A DNA stretch of 64,000 bases from Verrucomicrobiota bacterium (GCA_003176045.1 PSRM01000181.1:1-64000), one strand, 5' to 3'. Shown: positions 15,668 through 24,595, counted from the first letter of the stretch. Translations and numbers: made by a program. The notes: generated by a model not told the origin, from the letters alone.

Positions 15668-16285
15668 ATGGCCGTCTTTGGGGCCTTCTTCGTTTTCCTG
15701 CTTGTCCGGTTAATCCTTCCGGGATCGTCTCCCAGCGGGCACGATACAGCCTTCGTGCGAGTAGTGGATGCCGTTTCGAAGCTTTCGATTCCGTTCCTCC
15801 TGTCAGTTTTCCCTTTATATGCAGCGCTACGCGGGGTGAAAGTTTATGAAGAATTCGTCGAAGGCGCTAAGGAGGGGTTCGATGTCTCAGTTAAAATTAT
15901 TCCATATCTCGTCACCATTCTGGTAGCAATCGGAATGTTCCGCGCGGCCGGCGGCATAAACATGATTAGCGACGCCCTAGGCAGCACCATGAACGCCGTG
16001 GGTTTCCCCTCTGATCTGCTGCCCATGGTGCTGATGCGCCCTTTGAGCGGCAGCGGAACGCTCGGCATGTTCACAGAGTTGGTGGAACGCTGTGGCCCTG
16101 ACAGTCTGGTCACACGAATGGGCGGCACCATTTACGGCAGCACGGAAACTACCTTTTATGTCCTCGCCGTGTACTTCGGCTCGGTTGGGATTAAAAAGAC
16201 TCGCTATGCCGTGCTTGCAGGACTGACTGCGGATTTGGTTGGAGTTGTCGCCTCGGTCATCATCTGCCGCATCGTATTTGGCTGA
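15668..16285 (+). CDS. SpmB-like nucleoside-recognition-domain membrane protein
   Basis: A 205-residue inner-membrane protein of the SpmB family: KIIPYLVTILVAIGMFRAAGG and MVLMRPLSGSGTLGM are recognisable, together with the GGTIYGSTETTFY motif. It lies in the same frame as the SpmA-like gene, with 22 sense codons between the SpmA stop and this ATG. It can therefore be read either as a separate gene with a 66-base spacer or as the second half of an SpmA-SpmB fusion split by one nonsense codon. I do not see a strong ribosome binding site just before this ATG. Confidence 0.85.
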   Translation: MAVFGAFFVFLLVRLILPGSSPSGHDTAFVRVVDAVSKLSIPFLLSVFPLYAALRGVKVYEEFVEGAKEGFDVSVKIIPYLVTILVAIGMFRAAGGINMISDALGSTMNAVGFPSDLLPMVLMRPLSGSGTLGMFTELVERCGPDSLVTRMGGTIYGSTETTFYVLAVYFGSVGIKKTRYAVLAGLTADLVGVVASVIICRIVFG

Positions 16286-16302
16286 ACGATTCAAGGACAG
16301 CT

Positions 16303-16338
16303 AGCAACCTTGAACCTTGAACTTTGAACCTTGAACAT
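16303..16338. repeat. Tandem heptamer array aaccttg
   Basis: Four to five copies of aaccttg/aactttg lie between the converging spmB-like and pyrB genes. The same unit recurs inside the MMPL gene near 22757 and at 45595-45635. Confidence 0.85.
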
Positions 16339-17279
16339 CACCCCTCCACCTCCTGCGGCCCCTTTCCCCCATTCACTAAAAAAAGCACCGCCATTCGGAC
16401 AGCCAGTCCGTTCGTGACTTGCTCGAGAATGAGCGAGCGGCCGCAATCAGCAATTTCACTGTCAATCTCGATGCCGCGGTTGATCGGGCCCGGGTGCATG
16501 ATGAGGGCGTCTGGTTTCGTCCGGGCGAGACGTTTCTGATCGAGGCCAAAGAGGCTGCTGTATTCGCCCAGGCTCGGAAACATGGTCTTGCGTTGGCGCT
16601 CGTGTTGAATTCGCAAAAGGTTGATGATATCGGCATCGCGAATGGCCTCGTCCAGATCATAAGTGACGCGACAGCCCATCTGCTCGAACACGCGCGGCAC
16701 GAGCGTGGACGGACCACAGAGAGTTACCTGAGCTCCAAGTTTGGTCAGGGCCCATATATCCGAACGGGCCACGCGACTATAAAGAATGTCTCCCAGGATT
16801 GTGACGCGCAGTCCTTCAATCTTGCCCTTCTTCTCGCGAATGGTGAAGGCATCGAGTAGCGCCTGAGTGGGATGTTCATGCGCGCCGTCGCCGGCATTGA
16901 TCACGCTGCCCTTGAGCACCCGCGCCAGGAAATGCGGCGCGCCGGACGCGCTGTGGCGAATGATGATAAAATCGGCATTAAGCGCCTCGAGATTGCGCGC
17001 TGTGTCCTTTAGCGTTTCGCCTTTTTTGAATGAGGACGCCTCGGCGCTGAAATTGATAATATCAGCCGAGAGCCGCTGCTCAGCCAGCTCGAAACTGATC
17101 CGTGTGCGGGTCGAAGGCTCGACGAACAGATTGACAACCGTCTTGCCGCGCAAGGCGGGCACTTTCTTGATGGCGCGCTCGCCCACGGCCTTAAACGCTC
17201 GCGCCGTGTCGAGTACGGTCACGATTTCATCGGCCGACAGCGACTCGATATCAAGCAGGTGCTTACGGTGCCACGGCAT
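16338..17279 (-). CDS. pyrB: Aspartate carbamoyltransferase catalytic subunit
   Basis: Condenses carbamoyl phosphate and aspartate in de novo pyrimidine synthesis. The carbamoyl-phosphate loop is [11 protein letters not shown] (about residues 54-64), and [11 protein letters not shown] (about 136-146) and MHPGPINRG (about 263-271) are the other signatures. At 313 residues it has the normal size for the catalytic chain; no regulatory PyrI gene is present in the window. pyrR lies upstream on the same strand with about 89 bases between them, and pyrR-pyrB is a common bacterial operon order. A PyrR-controlled attenuator is possible, but I could not identify one. Confidence 0.95.
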   Translation of the reverse strand: MPWHRKHLLDIESLSADEIVTVLDTARAFKAVGERAIKKVPALRGKTVVNLFVEPSTRTRISFELAEQRLSADIINFSAEASSFKKGETLKDTARNLEALNADFIIIRHSASGAPHFLARVLKGSVINAGDGAHEHPTQALLDAFTIREKKGKIEGLRVTILGDILYSRVARSDIWALTKLGAQVTLCGPSTLVPRVFEQMGCRVTYDLDEAIRDADIINLLRIQHERQRKTMFPSLGEYSSLFGLDQKRLARTKPDALIMHPGPINRGIEIDSEIADCGRSLILEQVTNGLAVRMAVLFLVNGGKGPQEVEG

Positions 17280-17292
17280 GGGTAGAAGGGCA

Positions 17293-17345
17293 ACTTTGTC
17301 GTTAACTTTGTCCTTAACTTAATCGAGAACTTAATCGAGAACTTA
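17293..17345. repeat. Short tandem units gtccttaac / ttaatcgagaac
   Basis: The spacer between pyrR and pyrB consists of gttaactttgtccttaac followed by two and a half copies of ttaatcgagaac. The units are imperfect. They lie in the transcribed spacer if the two genes form an operon. Confidence 0.65.
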
Positions 17346-17368
17346 GTCGATTGTTCACGTTTCGCGTT

Positions 17369-17884
17369 TCATGGGTTCTTTTCTACGACAACCTCATCCG
17401 AGCCTCCCGCGCCTGACAGTCGCACATGGACCTTTTCGGACAACGACGTGGACACATTTTTGCCGATGAAATCGGCGCGGATTGGCAATTCCCGATGACC
17501 GCGATCAATGAGCACGGCCAGTTGAATGCGCGTGGGCCGGCCAAAATCATTCAGGGCGTCCAGCGCAGCCCGCACGGTGCGGCCGCTGAAGAGCACGTCG
17601 TCCACGAGCACGACGGTTTTGCCCGTAACATCAAACGGGATGACGGTAGGCTGGACGTTCGGGGCTGCGCGGCGGCTCAGGTCGTCACGGTGCATGCTTA
17701 CATCCAGCGTCCCCAATGGGACCGATTGGTTCCAAATCCCCGAGAGCAAGCGCCGCAGCCGTTCCGCCAAGGGAACCCCGCCGCGTTGGATGCCGACCAG
17801 GGCGACCTCGTTGCCGTTCAGGTCGAGTTCGGCGATCTCATGAGCGATCCGCGCCAGCGCCCGTTCGATGGCCGGCTGGTTCAT
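17369..17884 (-). CDS. pyrR: PyrR: pyrimidine operon regulator / uracil phosphoribosyltransferase
   Basis: A phosphoribosyltransferase-fold protein. The PRPP-binding loop [17 protein letters not shown] (about residues 90-106) is diagnostic of PyrR. In Gram-positive bacteria PyrR binds pyr mRNA and has weak uracil phosphoribosyltransferase activity; in this lineage the regulatory role is inferred. The start is set at the ATG giving [17 protein letters not shown], which matches the usual N-terminus; the frame is also open from a GTG at 17905. It heads the pyrR-pyrB unit. Confidence 0.93.
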   Translation of the reverse strand: MNQPAIERALARIAHEIAELDLNGNEVALVGIQRGGVPLAERLRRLLSGIWNQSVPLGTLDVSMHRDDLSRRAAPNVQPTVIPFDVTGKTVVLVDDVLFSGRTVRAALDALNDFGRPTRIQLAVLIDRGHRELPIRADFIGKNVSTSLSEKVHVRLSGAGGSDEVVVEKNP

Positions 17885-18134
17885 GATTTGTGTTATCTCG
17901 CCCACGAGGTGCCTAGTCTAAAGATCGGTGCCAAAACACCAAGCTTCAAAAGCATCGCACATGGCAGATTTCAAATTGGAATTCAAGGCAGGAAGATTTC
18001 ATGGCAGGAAGATTAAAATCCGGTTTTCCTCCCGCTAGAGATTCCTGCGTTCTCTTCCTGGATATTTCTACTATAAACTCTGTTTTCGCCGTTGGCTTCT
18101 GTAAATGTATGATTAGGATTAGGATCATTATTGG

Positions 18135-19067
18135 ATGAAAACCATCACCTTAATGACGCCCGTTTTTAACGAGGTGGACAACATCCCGGAGCTGGTGAGG
18201 CGAGTCTGGGCCGCTGTGGAGCCGCTCAAGAACAAATACAATTTCGAGTATTTGTTCATTGATAATGATTCCACCGATGGAACGCAGGACCTGCTTCGCA
18301 AGCTGGCTGCCCAGGATTCTCGTCTCAAAGTGATTTTTAATGTTCGCAACTTCGGGCACATTCGTTCGCCTTACTACGGTTTATTACAGGCAAAGGGGGA
18401 CGCAGTGGTGGTATTCGCCGGCGATTTGCAGGACCCGCCCGAGATGATTCCGCAGTTCATCGAGCGGTGGGAGGCGGGCTACAAAATCGCGCTTGGAGTT
18501 AAAAACGAGAGCGAGGAGTCCCGAGTGATGTTCGCCATTCGAAAGACCTATTACGAACTCGTGACGCGGCTTAGCCACGTTCGGTTGATACGGAACGCGA
18601 CCGGCACGGGCCTGTATGACAGGGAAGTTCTCGAATGGTTGCGCCAACTGGATGATCCAGAGCCCTATCTGCGCGGCATTATATGTGAATTGGGCTTCCC
18701 CATTGCGCAGGTTCCGTTTATCCAACCACGTCGCAGCCGCGGCATCACCAAAAATAATTTCTACACCCTTTATGACATGGCGATGCTTGGGATCACGGGC
18801 TTTTCGAAAATCCCGCTGCGCCTGGCTACGATGGTTGGGTTTGCGGGATCTATGCTCTGCCTTTTGATTGGCGCCGGATATTTGGTGTATAAGCTGCTGT
18901 TTTGGAATGAATTCAGGGCCGGCATCGCGCCGATGGTCATCGGACTGTTCTTTTTCGCTTCGGTCCAGTTGTTCTTCATCGGGATACTGGGCGAATACAT
19001 TGGTTCGATCCATTCGCATGTGCGCAAACGGCCACTGGTGGTAGAGAAGGAGCGGGTTAATTTCTGA
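18135..19067 (+). CDS. Family 2 glycosyltransferase with two C-terminal membrane helices
   Basis: A 310-residue enzyme of the DPM1/GtrB type, which transfers a sugar from a nucleotide donor to a polyprenyl phosphate at the membrane. The GT-A domain begins TLMTPVFNEVDNIPELV. The nucleotide-sugar aspartates are in IDNDSTDGT (about 41-49) and FAGDLQDPPE (about 95-104). Two hydrophobic helices lie at about 235-258 and 270-295, as in undecaprenyl-phosphate glycosyltransferases. The product could feed O-antigen or lipid modification. The gene is monocistronic, with a 250-base upstream gap in which I see no strong signal. Confidence 0.92.
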   Translation: MKTITLMTPVFNEVDNIPELVRRVWAAVEPLKNKYNFEYLFIDNDSTDGTQDLLRKLAAQDSRLKVIFNVRNFGHIRSPYYGLLQAKGDAVVVFAGDLQDPPEMIPQFIERWEAGYKIALGVKNESEESRVMFAIRKTYYELVTRLSHVRLIRNATGTGLYDREVLEWLRQLDDPEPYLRGIICELGFPIAQVPFIQPRRSRGITKNNFYTLYDMAMLGITGFSKIPLRLATMVGFAGSMLCLLIGAGYLVYKLLFWNEFRAGIAPMVIGLFFFASVQLFFIGILGEYIGSIHSHVRKRPLVVEKERVNF

Positions 19068-19083
19068 TGCTGCTACAGAAGAA

Positions 19084-19267
19084 GACGTTAACCACAGATG
19101 AACACAGATGAACACATAAAACAAAATGACCGCGGACAAATGCTCAATTATCTGCGACTGACCAAATTGCGCGTCGGTCTCATCCTGAACTTTAAACAAT
19201 CGAAGCTCGAATGGGAGCGCATCGTTCTTTGAATGCATCTGTGTTCATCTGTTTTTATCTGTGGTTT
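19084..19267. repeat. Inverted pair of gatgaacacag / ctgtgttcatc arrays
   Basis: The left arm (19089-19115) is accacagatgaacacag with a second gatgaacaca. The right arm (19235-19267) is the complement, ctgtgttcatctg and ttatctgtggtt. They enclose the GxxExxY-like remnant exactly, with little else between the arms. The right arm also contains the GTG start of the following lipoprotein gene. Confidence 0.85.
19140..19232 (+). pseudogene. C-terminal remnant of a GxxExxY protein
   Basis: A 30-codon frame starting at an ATG reads MLNYLRLTKLRVGLILNF and ends with KLEWERIVL and a TGA stop. This matches the end of the GxxExxY family (usually near 125 residues; the family end reads approximately YL-GLL-NFG-KLE-KRIV). 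The N-terminal three quarters, including the GxxExxY motif, are missing. Complete members are often found between copies of the same ctgtgttcatctg repeats, which flank this remnant. The family assignment is from memory of the motif, not from a search. Confidence 0.7.
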
Positions 19268-19740
19268 GTAAAGTGAAAGACAAAGGGCCTTGGTGGCTTT
19301 GCGTGCTGGTTATCTCTGTGTTGGTGGTCGGTTGCAACACTCTGCCGCCGTTGAAACCGGCGAATCTCAAGGAACCAGGGTGGACAGTGCGCGACGGACA
19401 GGCGGTATGGAGGACCAAAAAGGGCGCTCCTGATATCGCAGGGGAACTTCTGCTGGCGACGCGGGCCGATGGCCGGAGTTTTGTGCAATTCAGCAAGAAT
19501 CCGTTTCCGCTCATTATCGCGCAAAGCACCGGAGCGGGTTGGGAGGTGCAGGTTCCGACTCAGAACAAACGCTATTCTGGCAAGGGCAAACCACCGAAAC
19601 GCATGATTTTCCTTTATCTCCCCCAGGTGCTCGGAGGCCAGCCACCTCCCAAAGGGTGGTCCTGGGAGAAGCACGCAGATGGAGTGTGGATACTGGAGAA
19701 TGGAAAAAGTGGGGAGGCCATCGAAGGATACCTCAATTGA
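19261..19740 (+). CDS. Hypothetical lipoprotein
   Basis: A 159-residue protein with a lipoprotein signal: basic N-terminus, hydrophobic stretch WWLCVLVISVLVV and lipobox VVGC, giving a lipidated Cys at about residue 25. The mature part (about 26-159) is rich in Trp, Lys and Gly and has no motif I recognise. It is probably periplasmic and anchored in a membrane. The GTG start lies within the right arm of an inverted short-repeat pair (atctgtggtttg), so the ribosome-binding region is repeat DNA. Confidence 0.7.
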   Translation: MVCKVKDKGPWWLCVLVISVLVVGCNTLPPLKPANLKEPGWTVRDGQAVWRTKKGAPDIAGELLLATRADGRSFVQFSKNPFPLIIAQSTGAGWEVQVPTQNKRYSGKGKPPKRMIFLYLPQVLGGQPPPKGWSWEKHADGVWILENGKSGEAIEGYLN

Positions 19741-19779
19741 ATTTTTCAGGGCTCTCACCGAGAATGGGCTGAGGTGAAG

Positions 19780-19882
19780 CACCATACACCAAACACCAAA
19801 CACCAAAGAAGTCCAAAGCATCAATCACCAATAGCCGCAGGACGGGCATTGGAGCTTGGAGTTTGGTGTTTGGTGTTTACAA
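19780..19882. repeat. Facing inverted arrays of caccaaa / tttggtg
   Basis: The left arm is accatacaccaaacacc with a further caccaaa; the right arm is ggagtttggtgtttggtg. They are separated by about 40 bases and sit between the lipoprotein gene and the MMPL-acyltransferase gene. The layout equals those at 669-852 and 32557-32708. Confidence 0.85.
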
Positions 19883-19933
19883 ACGCTCTAGTTTGGGATT
19901 CCGCGGATCAATAGTTCCGGTTTAACTCCAGCC

Positions 19934-22900
19934 ATGACGGCACCGCACCCCAGTTTGCAGCATCCCGGCCGCTGGCTGTGGCTTGTTCTGCTTGTGCCCA
20001 TCGGACTCGGGTTATGGCGGCTGAGCTTCGATACTGAGGTCCTGGATTTGTTGCCTTCTGATCTGCCGACCGTGCAGGGGTTGAAGATATTTCAAGAGCA
20101 TTTCGCAAATGCGCGCGAGTTGATCCTGACGGTACAAACGCAAAGCGCTGAGGAGAGCGAAAGGGCGGCCCGATCCATCGCGGAGCGCCTGCGCGAGGAA
20201 ACGAATCTGGTGTCGAGTGTCATTTGGCAGCCGCCCTGGCTGGAGCACCCGGAACTAATGGCCGAACTGATGGGTTACTTGTGGTTCAATCTTGCGCCGC
20301 AGGAATTTGATGCTTTGGCCCAACGGCTGGAGCCCCAAAAGTTATCGCAGACTCTGGCTGAAACCCGCGACGAGTTGGCCAATTCATTATCGCCGCAGGA
20401 AATTGCACGGTTGAGCTATGATCCATTCGGCTTGACGCGATTGCCCGAAAAAACCTCCGGGGCGGCCCCGTCGTTCGAGGGGGGACAGGAAATGTTTGGT
20501 TCACCGGACGGAACATTCCGAATCATCTTCATCCAGGCCAAGGGAGATTTGCGCAGCTACAAAGACTGCGATCAGTGGCTGAGCGAAGTGAAAGCCGTCG
20601 TTGCGTCAGTGGTCAGTGGCATGGCAGAAGTCCAAAGTCTAAAGTCAACAGACCACGGAGCAGAGGACAGAGGACAGAGGTCAGAGGTCAGAGGTCAGAA
20701 ATCAGAAGTCAGTAGTCAGTGGTCAGTGGTCAGTGGTCCCCATATCGGCTATACCGGTCGCCCTGCGTTTGTCTCCGAAGCGGCGATGGGGATGCAGCAT
20801 GACGTGAAGGCCTCCGTGGGCGGAACTGCGGCGATTATTGCCATGCTCTTCTGGCTGGCGCACCGGCGTATCAAACCAATGCTTTGGCTGCTGACGCTGC
20901 TGGGGCTGACCTTGGGTAGCACACTGGCGCTCGGAGGACTGATTTACGGCAAGATCAATATCGTGAGTGTGGGGTTCGCCGCAATTTTGCTAGGCCTGGC
21001 GGTGGATTACGCTGTCGTGCATTATCAGGAAGCGCTGGCCCAGCCGGAACTTTCCATTCCCCAAATTCGCCACGCCATTGCGCCCAGTATTTTTTGGGCG
21101 GCAGTCACAACCATCAGCGCTTTCCTGGTGCTAAACTTCGGCGGCCTGCCGGGTCTTGGCCAGCTAGGCACATTGGTGGCTCTCGGCGTGGCGCTCGCGG
21201 CGGGGATAATGATTTTCGAGTTTCTGCCGCCGTTGTTTCCACAAAGAGCGCACGGAGGCGCAGGGCCGGGGGTCGGGGGTCGGGGGTGGGCTGTAGAGCG
21301 TGCCTCGGCAGAGCGCCAGGGAACGGGTTCAGAGCTCAGGGATCAGGGTTCGGGCGTTGCTTTTGGGGTCACGGTGGTATTGCTGCTCCTCAGCCTGGCG
21401 ACCTTGCTCGTTTTTGGCCGGCCTGCATTTGATCCTACCGCAAACGCTTTGCGTCCACGCAACAGCATCGCCTACGAAACCTTGGAAAAAGTTCAGGCGC
21501 ATTTGGCCCAAGGACGCGAACCTTTGTCGCTGGTGATCGCGGGACGGCGCGTTGAAGATGTTGCCCGAACATTAACAAAGGTTGACTCAATCCTTTCAAC
21601 GGCTGTTTCGAATAACCTTATTGCGGGATTCAAACTGCCCGCGCTGCTTTGGCCCGAGCGGGAATATCAGGAAAAGAACCGCGCCACCGCTCGGCGCCTG
21701 GCCGCTGAACGGCCAGTGCTTCGGCAGACGGCGTTGACCAATGGCTTTGCGCAGCGCGCGCTGGCCCTCACCGATCACATTCTTGACACGTGGCAGCGAG
21801 CGAGCGAGTCACAAGGACTCTTCTGGCCCACCAACCCGATGAGCCGCTGGATCTTTGGGAAGTTTTTTGCTCAAACCTCGACGAATTTTTTTGTGATGGG
21901 AGTGGTGGAACCAGCGGGAGAGCGGGATACAGCCTACCAAAACGAAAACACCAAACACCAAACACCAAACACCAGAGAAACTTCAAACTTCAAACTTCAA
22001 ACTTCAAACAAGCCTCAAAATTCAAACCTCAAGGAGTCCAATTCCATCGGCTTGCAAAAACCGGGGAGTGAGACTGACCAAAAGTCAGTGGTCAGGGGTC
22101 AGAGGTCAGTGGTCGGGCAAAGGAGTGATCCGCTGGCAGTGGTCGAGTCAATGCTTCCGGCGCAAGACGTTTGGCTCTCTGGCTGGAGTCTGCTAGGCGG
22201 GGCCATTTTCCAGAAGGTGAAATCCAATTTCTGGAAGGTGCTGGCACCGATGGTGATCCTTGTGCTGTTGTCGCTTTGGCTGGCCTTTAGAAAGAGACCC
22301 TTGGAAAAGCAAGGCGCCGCGGATCAGGACACAGCGCCTGGAACACTCCCTCATCCCGCTGAGCGGGACGGCGCTGTTAAGGGCGGTCTGGAAATTGCCC
22401 TGAGTCTTTCTGTTCTGCTCTTAAGCGGCCTATGCCTTCTCACGGTTATGCGCTGGGCGCACTGGTCGTGGAACCTCCTGAACCTCATGTCTGTGCCACT
22501 GATCCTGGGCACGGGTGTAGATTACAGCATCTTCATGCAATTGGCGCTGCGCCGGTTCAATGGAGATCGACGCATGGCTTATCGCGCGGTTGGCCGCGCG
22601 CTCTTGCTCTGCGGCGGCACCGCGGTTGCAGGCTTTGGCTCGCTCTCTTTGTCGAGCAATCAGGGGATGGCCAGTCTCGGCCAGGTGTGTGCGGTGGGGA
22701 TCGGAGCGAACATGCTTATTTCGGTGTTGTTGCTGCCGGGGTGGTGGGGCGCCCTAAGTTCAAAGTTCAAGGTTCAAGGTTCAAAGTTGGAGGAGGGTCG
22801 TGGGTTGAGGGTCGAGCGTCGAGGGGCGGGGGCCGGCGCCCGGGGAGAAGGGGTTCAGGACGCAACACGCGCCACTGAACACGATTCACGATTCACGATT

Positions 22901-23800
22901 CACGTTTCACGTTTTTACCGCGCACGGCTTTGGCGCCTGGGCTTGCAATTGGTTCGCCTTGCTCCAACCTGGTTGCTGAAGGTCTTTTGCCTTGCCGTTG
23001 CTGAATTGCATTTCCGGCTAAGTCCCCAACGACGCCAGATCGTGATAAACAACTTGCTTCCGGCTCACGAAGGCCAGCACGCGCTCGCAAAGCGGACGGC
23101 GCGGCGATTATACCGCAATTTCGCGCTGAAGCTGGTGGACCTTTGGCGCGTGGAGAGTGGGCTGCCGCTGCATAGCCGGCTGTCCCCCGCCGGCGATTTA
23201 AAACTGCTGGAATCGGCATTGGGCAAGGGACGAGGGGTGGTGCTGGTCACGGTCCACCTTGGAAACTGGGAACTGGGAGGCTTATTGCTGGCCCAACTTG
23301 GAGTCAAGCTTACCGTGCTCACCCTGGCCGAGCCGGATGCCAACCTCACGGAGCTGCGCGCCGCTTCGCGCGCCCGGCTTGGCATTGATACCCTGGTAAT
23401 CGGCCACGACGGCTTCGAATTCGTGGAAGTCATAAAGCGGCTCCAGGCGGGCGGAGCGGTTGCGATCTTATTGGATCGTCCCCGAGAGCGGAATTCAGCG
23501 CACGTGCAGTTATTCGGCCATTCGTTCTCGGCGTCTGCCGCGGCCGCCGACCTTGCCCGGGCTTCGGGTTGCGCGCTGATTGGCGTGGCTATCGTGCGCG
23601 AAGGCCCGGGATACGTCGCCAGGATTTTGCCCGAATTGAACTATGACCATCGAACCCTGGTCGGCGTCGAAGGCCGCCGAGCGTTGACTCAGCAAATCCT
23701 TGAGCGGTTCGAGCCCGAAATCCGGGCGCACCTCGATCAATGGTACCAATTCGTGCCGGTGTGGCCGCGGGATGCAAAACAATTGCTGCAGCCGAGATAA
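19934..23800 (+). CDS. MMPL/RND-type exporter fused to LpxL-like acyltransferase, with repeat-derived inserts
   Basis: A 1288-residue inner-membrane protein. Residues about 15-990 form an RND/MMPL-type transporter with two sets of membrane helices; the ending of each set (for example LGTGVDYSIFM) is typical of hopanoid/lipid MMPL exporters. Residues about 995-1280 are an LpxL/HtrB-like acyltransferase with catalytic H1108 and E1113 in VHLGNWELGG. A fused lipid transferase and flippase suggests a role in outer-membrane lipid export. Four hydrophilic segments (about 236-270, 437-472, 668-733, 941-994) are encoded by short tandem repeats and read, for example, RSEVRGQKSEV, NTKHQTPNTRE and SKFKVQGSK. 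They keep the frame and fall at loops or domain borders. Confidence 0.85.
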   Translation: MTAPHPSLQHPGRWLWLVLLVPIGLGLWRLSFDTEVLDLLPSDLPTVQGLKIFQEHFANARELILTVQTQSAEESERAARSIAERLREETNLVSSVIWQPPWLEHPELMAELMGYLWFNLAPQEFDALAQRLEPQKLSQTLAETRDELANSLSPQEIARLSYDPFGLTRLPEKTSGAAPSFEGGQEMFGSPDGTFRIIFIQAKGDLRSYKDCDQWLSEVKAVVASVVSGMAEVQSLKSTDHGAEDRGQRSEVRGQKSEVSSQWSVVSGPHIGYTGRPAFVSEAAMGMQHDVKASVGGTAAIIAMLFWLAHRRIKPMLWLLTLLGLTLGSTLALGGLIYGKINIVSVGFAAILLGLAVDYAVVHYQEALAQPELSIPQIRHAIAPSIFWAAVTTISAFLVLNFGGLPGLGQLGTLVALGVALAAGIMIFEFLPPLFPQRAHGGAGPGVGGRGWAVERASAERQGTGSELRDQGSGVAFGVTVVLLLLSLATLLVFGRPAFDPTANALRPRNSIAYETLEKVQAHLAQGREPLSLVIAGRRVEDVARTLTKVDSILSTAVSNNLIAGFKLPALLWPEREYQEKNRATARRLAAERPVLRQTALTNGFAQRALALTDHILDTWQRASESQGLFWPTNPMSRWIFGKFFAQTSTNFFVMGVVEPAGERDTAYQNENTKHQTPNTRETSNFKLQTSNKPQNSNLKESNSIGLQKPGSETDQKSVVRGQRSVVGQRSDPLAVVESMLPAQDVWLSGWSLLGGAIFQKVKSNFWKVLAPMVILVLLSLWLAFRKRPLEKQGAADQDTAPGTLPHPAERDGAVKGGLEIALSLSVLLLSGLCLLTVMRWAHWSWNLLNLMSVPLILGTGVDYSIFMQLALRRFNGDRRMAYRAVGRALLLCGGTAVAGFGSLSLSSNQGMASLGQVCAVGIGANMLISVLLLPGWWGALSSKFKVQGSKLEEGRGLRVERRGAGAGARGEGVQDATRATEHDSRFTIHVSRFYRARLWRLGLQLVRLAPTWLLKVFCLAVAELHFRLSPQRRQIVINNLLPAHEGQHALAKRTARRLYRNFALKLVDLWRVESGLPLHSRLSPAGDLKLLESALGKGRGVVLVTVHLGNWELGGLLLAQLGVKLTVLTLAEPDANLTELRAASRARLGIDTLVIGHDGFEFVEVIKRLQAGGAVAILLDRPRERNSAHVQLFGHSFSASAAAADLARASGCALIGVAIVREGPGYVARILPELNYDHRTLVGVEGRRALTQQILERFEPEIRAHLDQWYQFVPVWPRDAKQLLQPR
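20660..20748. repeat. In-frame array of gtcagag/gtcagtg units
   Basis: Heptamers gacagag, gtcagag and gtcagtg run inside the MMPL reading frame, encoding RGQRSEVRGQKSEV and similar. Seven is not a multiple of three, so only some copy numbers keep the frame. Confidence 0.85.
21945..22118. repeat. In-frame arrays of caccaaa, cttcaaa and gtcagtg units
   Basis: Three different unit types follow one another within the MMPL reading frame: caccaaa (21948-21972), cttcaaa (21980-22012) and gtcagtg/gtcagag (22083-22114). The encoded stretch is rich in Asn, Thr, Gln, Ser and Lys. Confidence 0.85.
22755..22918. repeat. In-frame arrays of gttcaaa and cacgatt/cacgttt units
   Basis: Units gttcaaag/gttcaagg (22757-22791) and cacgattcacgttt (22877-22913), with a GC-rich stretch between, lie at the junction of the exporter and acyltransferase domains and form the linker between them. 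Confidence 0.85.
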
Positions 23801-23899
23801 CGAGGCTCTAGACAGAGGTCGGAGAACAGAGGACACCTTCGCAGTTTCATGAGCAGGAAAAAGTCGCGGACGGCCTCGTCCGCGTTCAGGACCATCAGC

Positions 23900-24595
23900 C
23901 TATGTTCTGCTCAGTTTCGTGAGCAAGAGCATCGGCCAATCCAGGTATTTTTGTGCCCGCACAGAACTTGCCGCTAAGGCCGAATCCACTGCATGCTCAC
24001 TCACATTCTGGAGCTTTAGCCCGGCACTCAACGCAGCCATTAGATAATCGCTCACTTGATGGACATGGCTTGCAAGGCAGACCCTTCGTCCAGACGCCGG
24101 ATCAATGAACCTCGCTTGCACGCCCCGCAATGACATGGCCGGATGCATCACCGAAATAACTACTTCGCCGCAAGGCCGGCAAATCCGCCGCAGTTCGCCA
24201 AAAAAGCCGGCTAGGTCCTTGATGTGGTCCAGCACGAGACAGCAAAAAACCCGGTCGAAGGATGCGCTTTTCAATGGGAAAGGGCGCGCGAGGTCATGGC
24301 AGATGAAGTTGATTCGCCCGGCCTCCGGCTTGGCGCGGGCCCGCGCGAGCATGGACTCCGAAAAATCTACCGCGGTAACTCGAGCGCCTGCTGCTGCCCA
24401 ACGAATAGCATGGCGACCCGTGCCGCACCCAATATCGGCGACATCCAGACCGGACACGTTTCCGGCCAGGGCACTCAAATAACGTTCTTCAAGCAGAACC
24501 AGAGGATTATCATCCCCGTCATAAAACTCCGCCCAACGATCATACCCTTCCTGGGTAGGAATAATGTCCATAGAGATCGGCTCTTGTTGCGTCAT
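23900..24595 (-). CDS. Class I SAM-dependent methyltransferase
   Basis: A small-molecule methyltransferase of about 231 residues from the ATG at 24595 (MTQQEPISMDIIP); the frame is open to 24733, but the added N-terminus is basic and unlike the family. SAM-binding motif I is VADIGCGTGRHAI, followed by the acidic VTAVDFSESML and a motif IV-like RVFCCLVLDHI. The family is the Methyltransf_11/25 type, so the substrate cannot be read from sequence. It converges with the MMPL gene, separated by 99 bases of repeat-like DNA. Confidence 0.88.
   Translation of the reverse strand: MTQQEPISMDIIPTQEGYDRWAEFYDGDDNPLVLLEERYLSALAGNVSGLDVADIGCGTGRHAIRWAAAGARVTAVDFSESMLARARAKPEAGRINFICHDLARPFPLKSASFDRVFCCLVLDHIKDLAGFFGELRRICRPCGEVVISVMHPAMSLRGVQARFIDPASGRRVCLASHVHQVSDYLMAALSAGLKLQNVSEHAVDSALAASSVRAQKYLDWPMLLLTKLSRT

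Noticed and set aside
18384-19238. Minus-strand open frame opposite the glycosyltransferase
   Set aside because: Antisense to an enzyme with a clear GT-A domain and no own motif.
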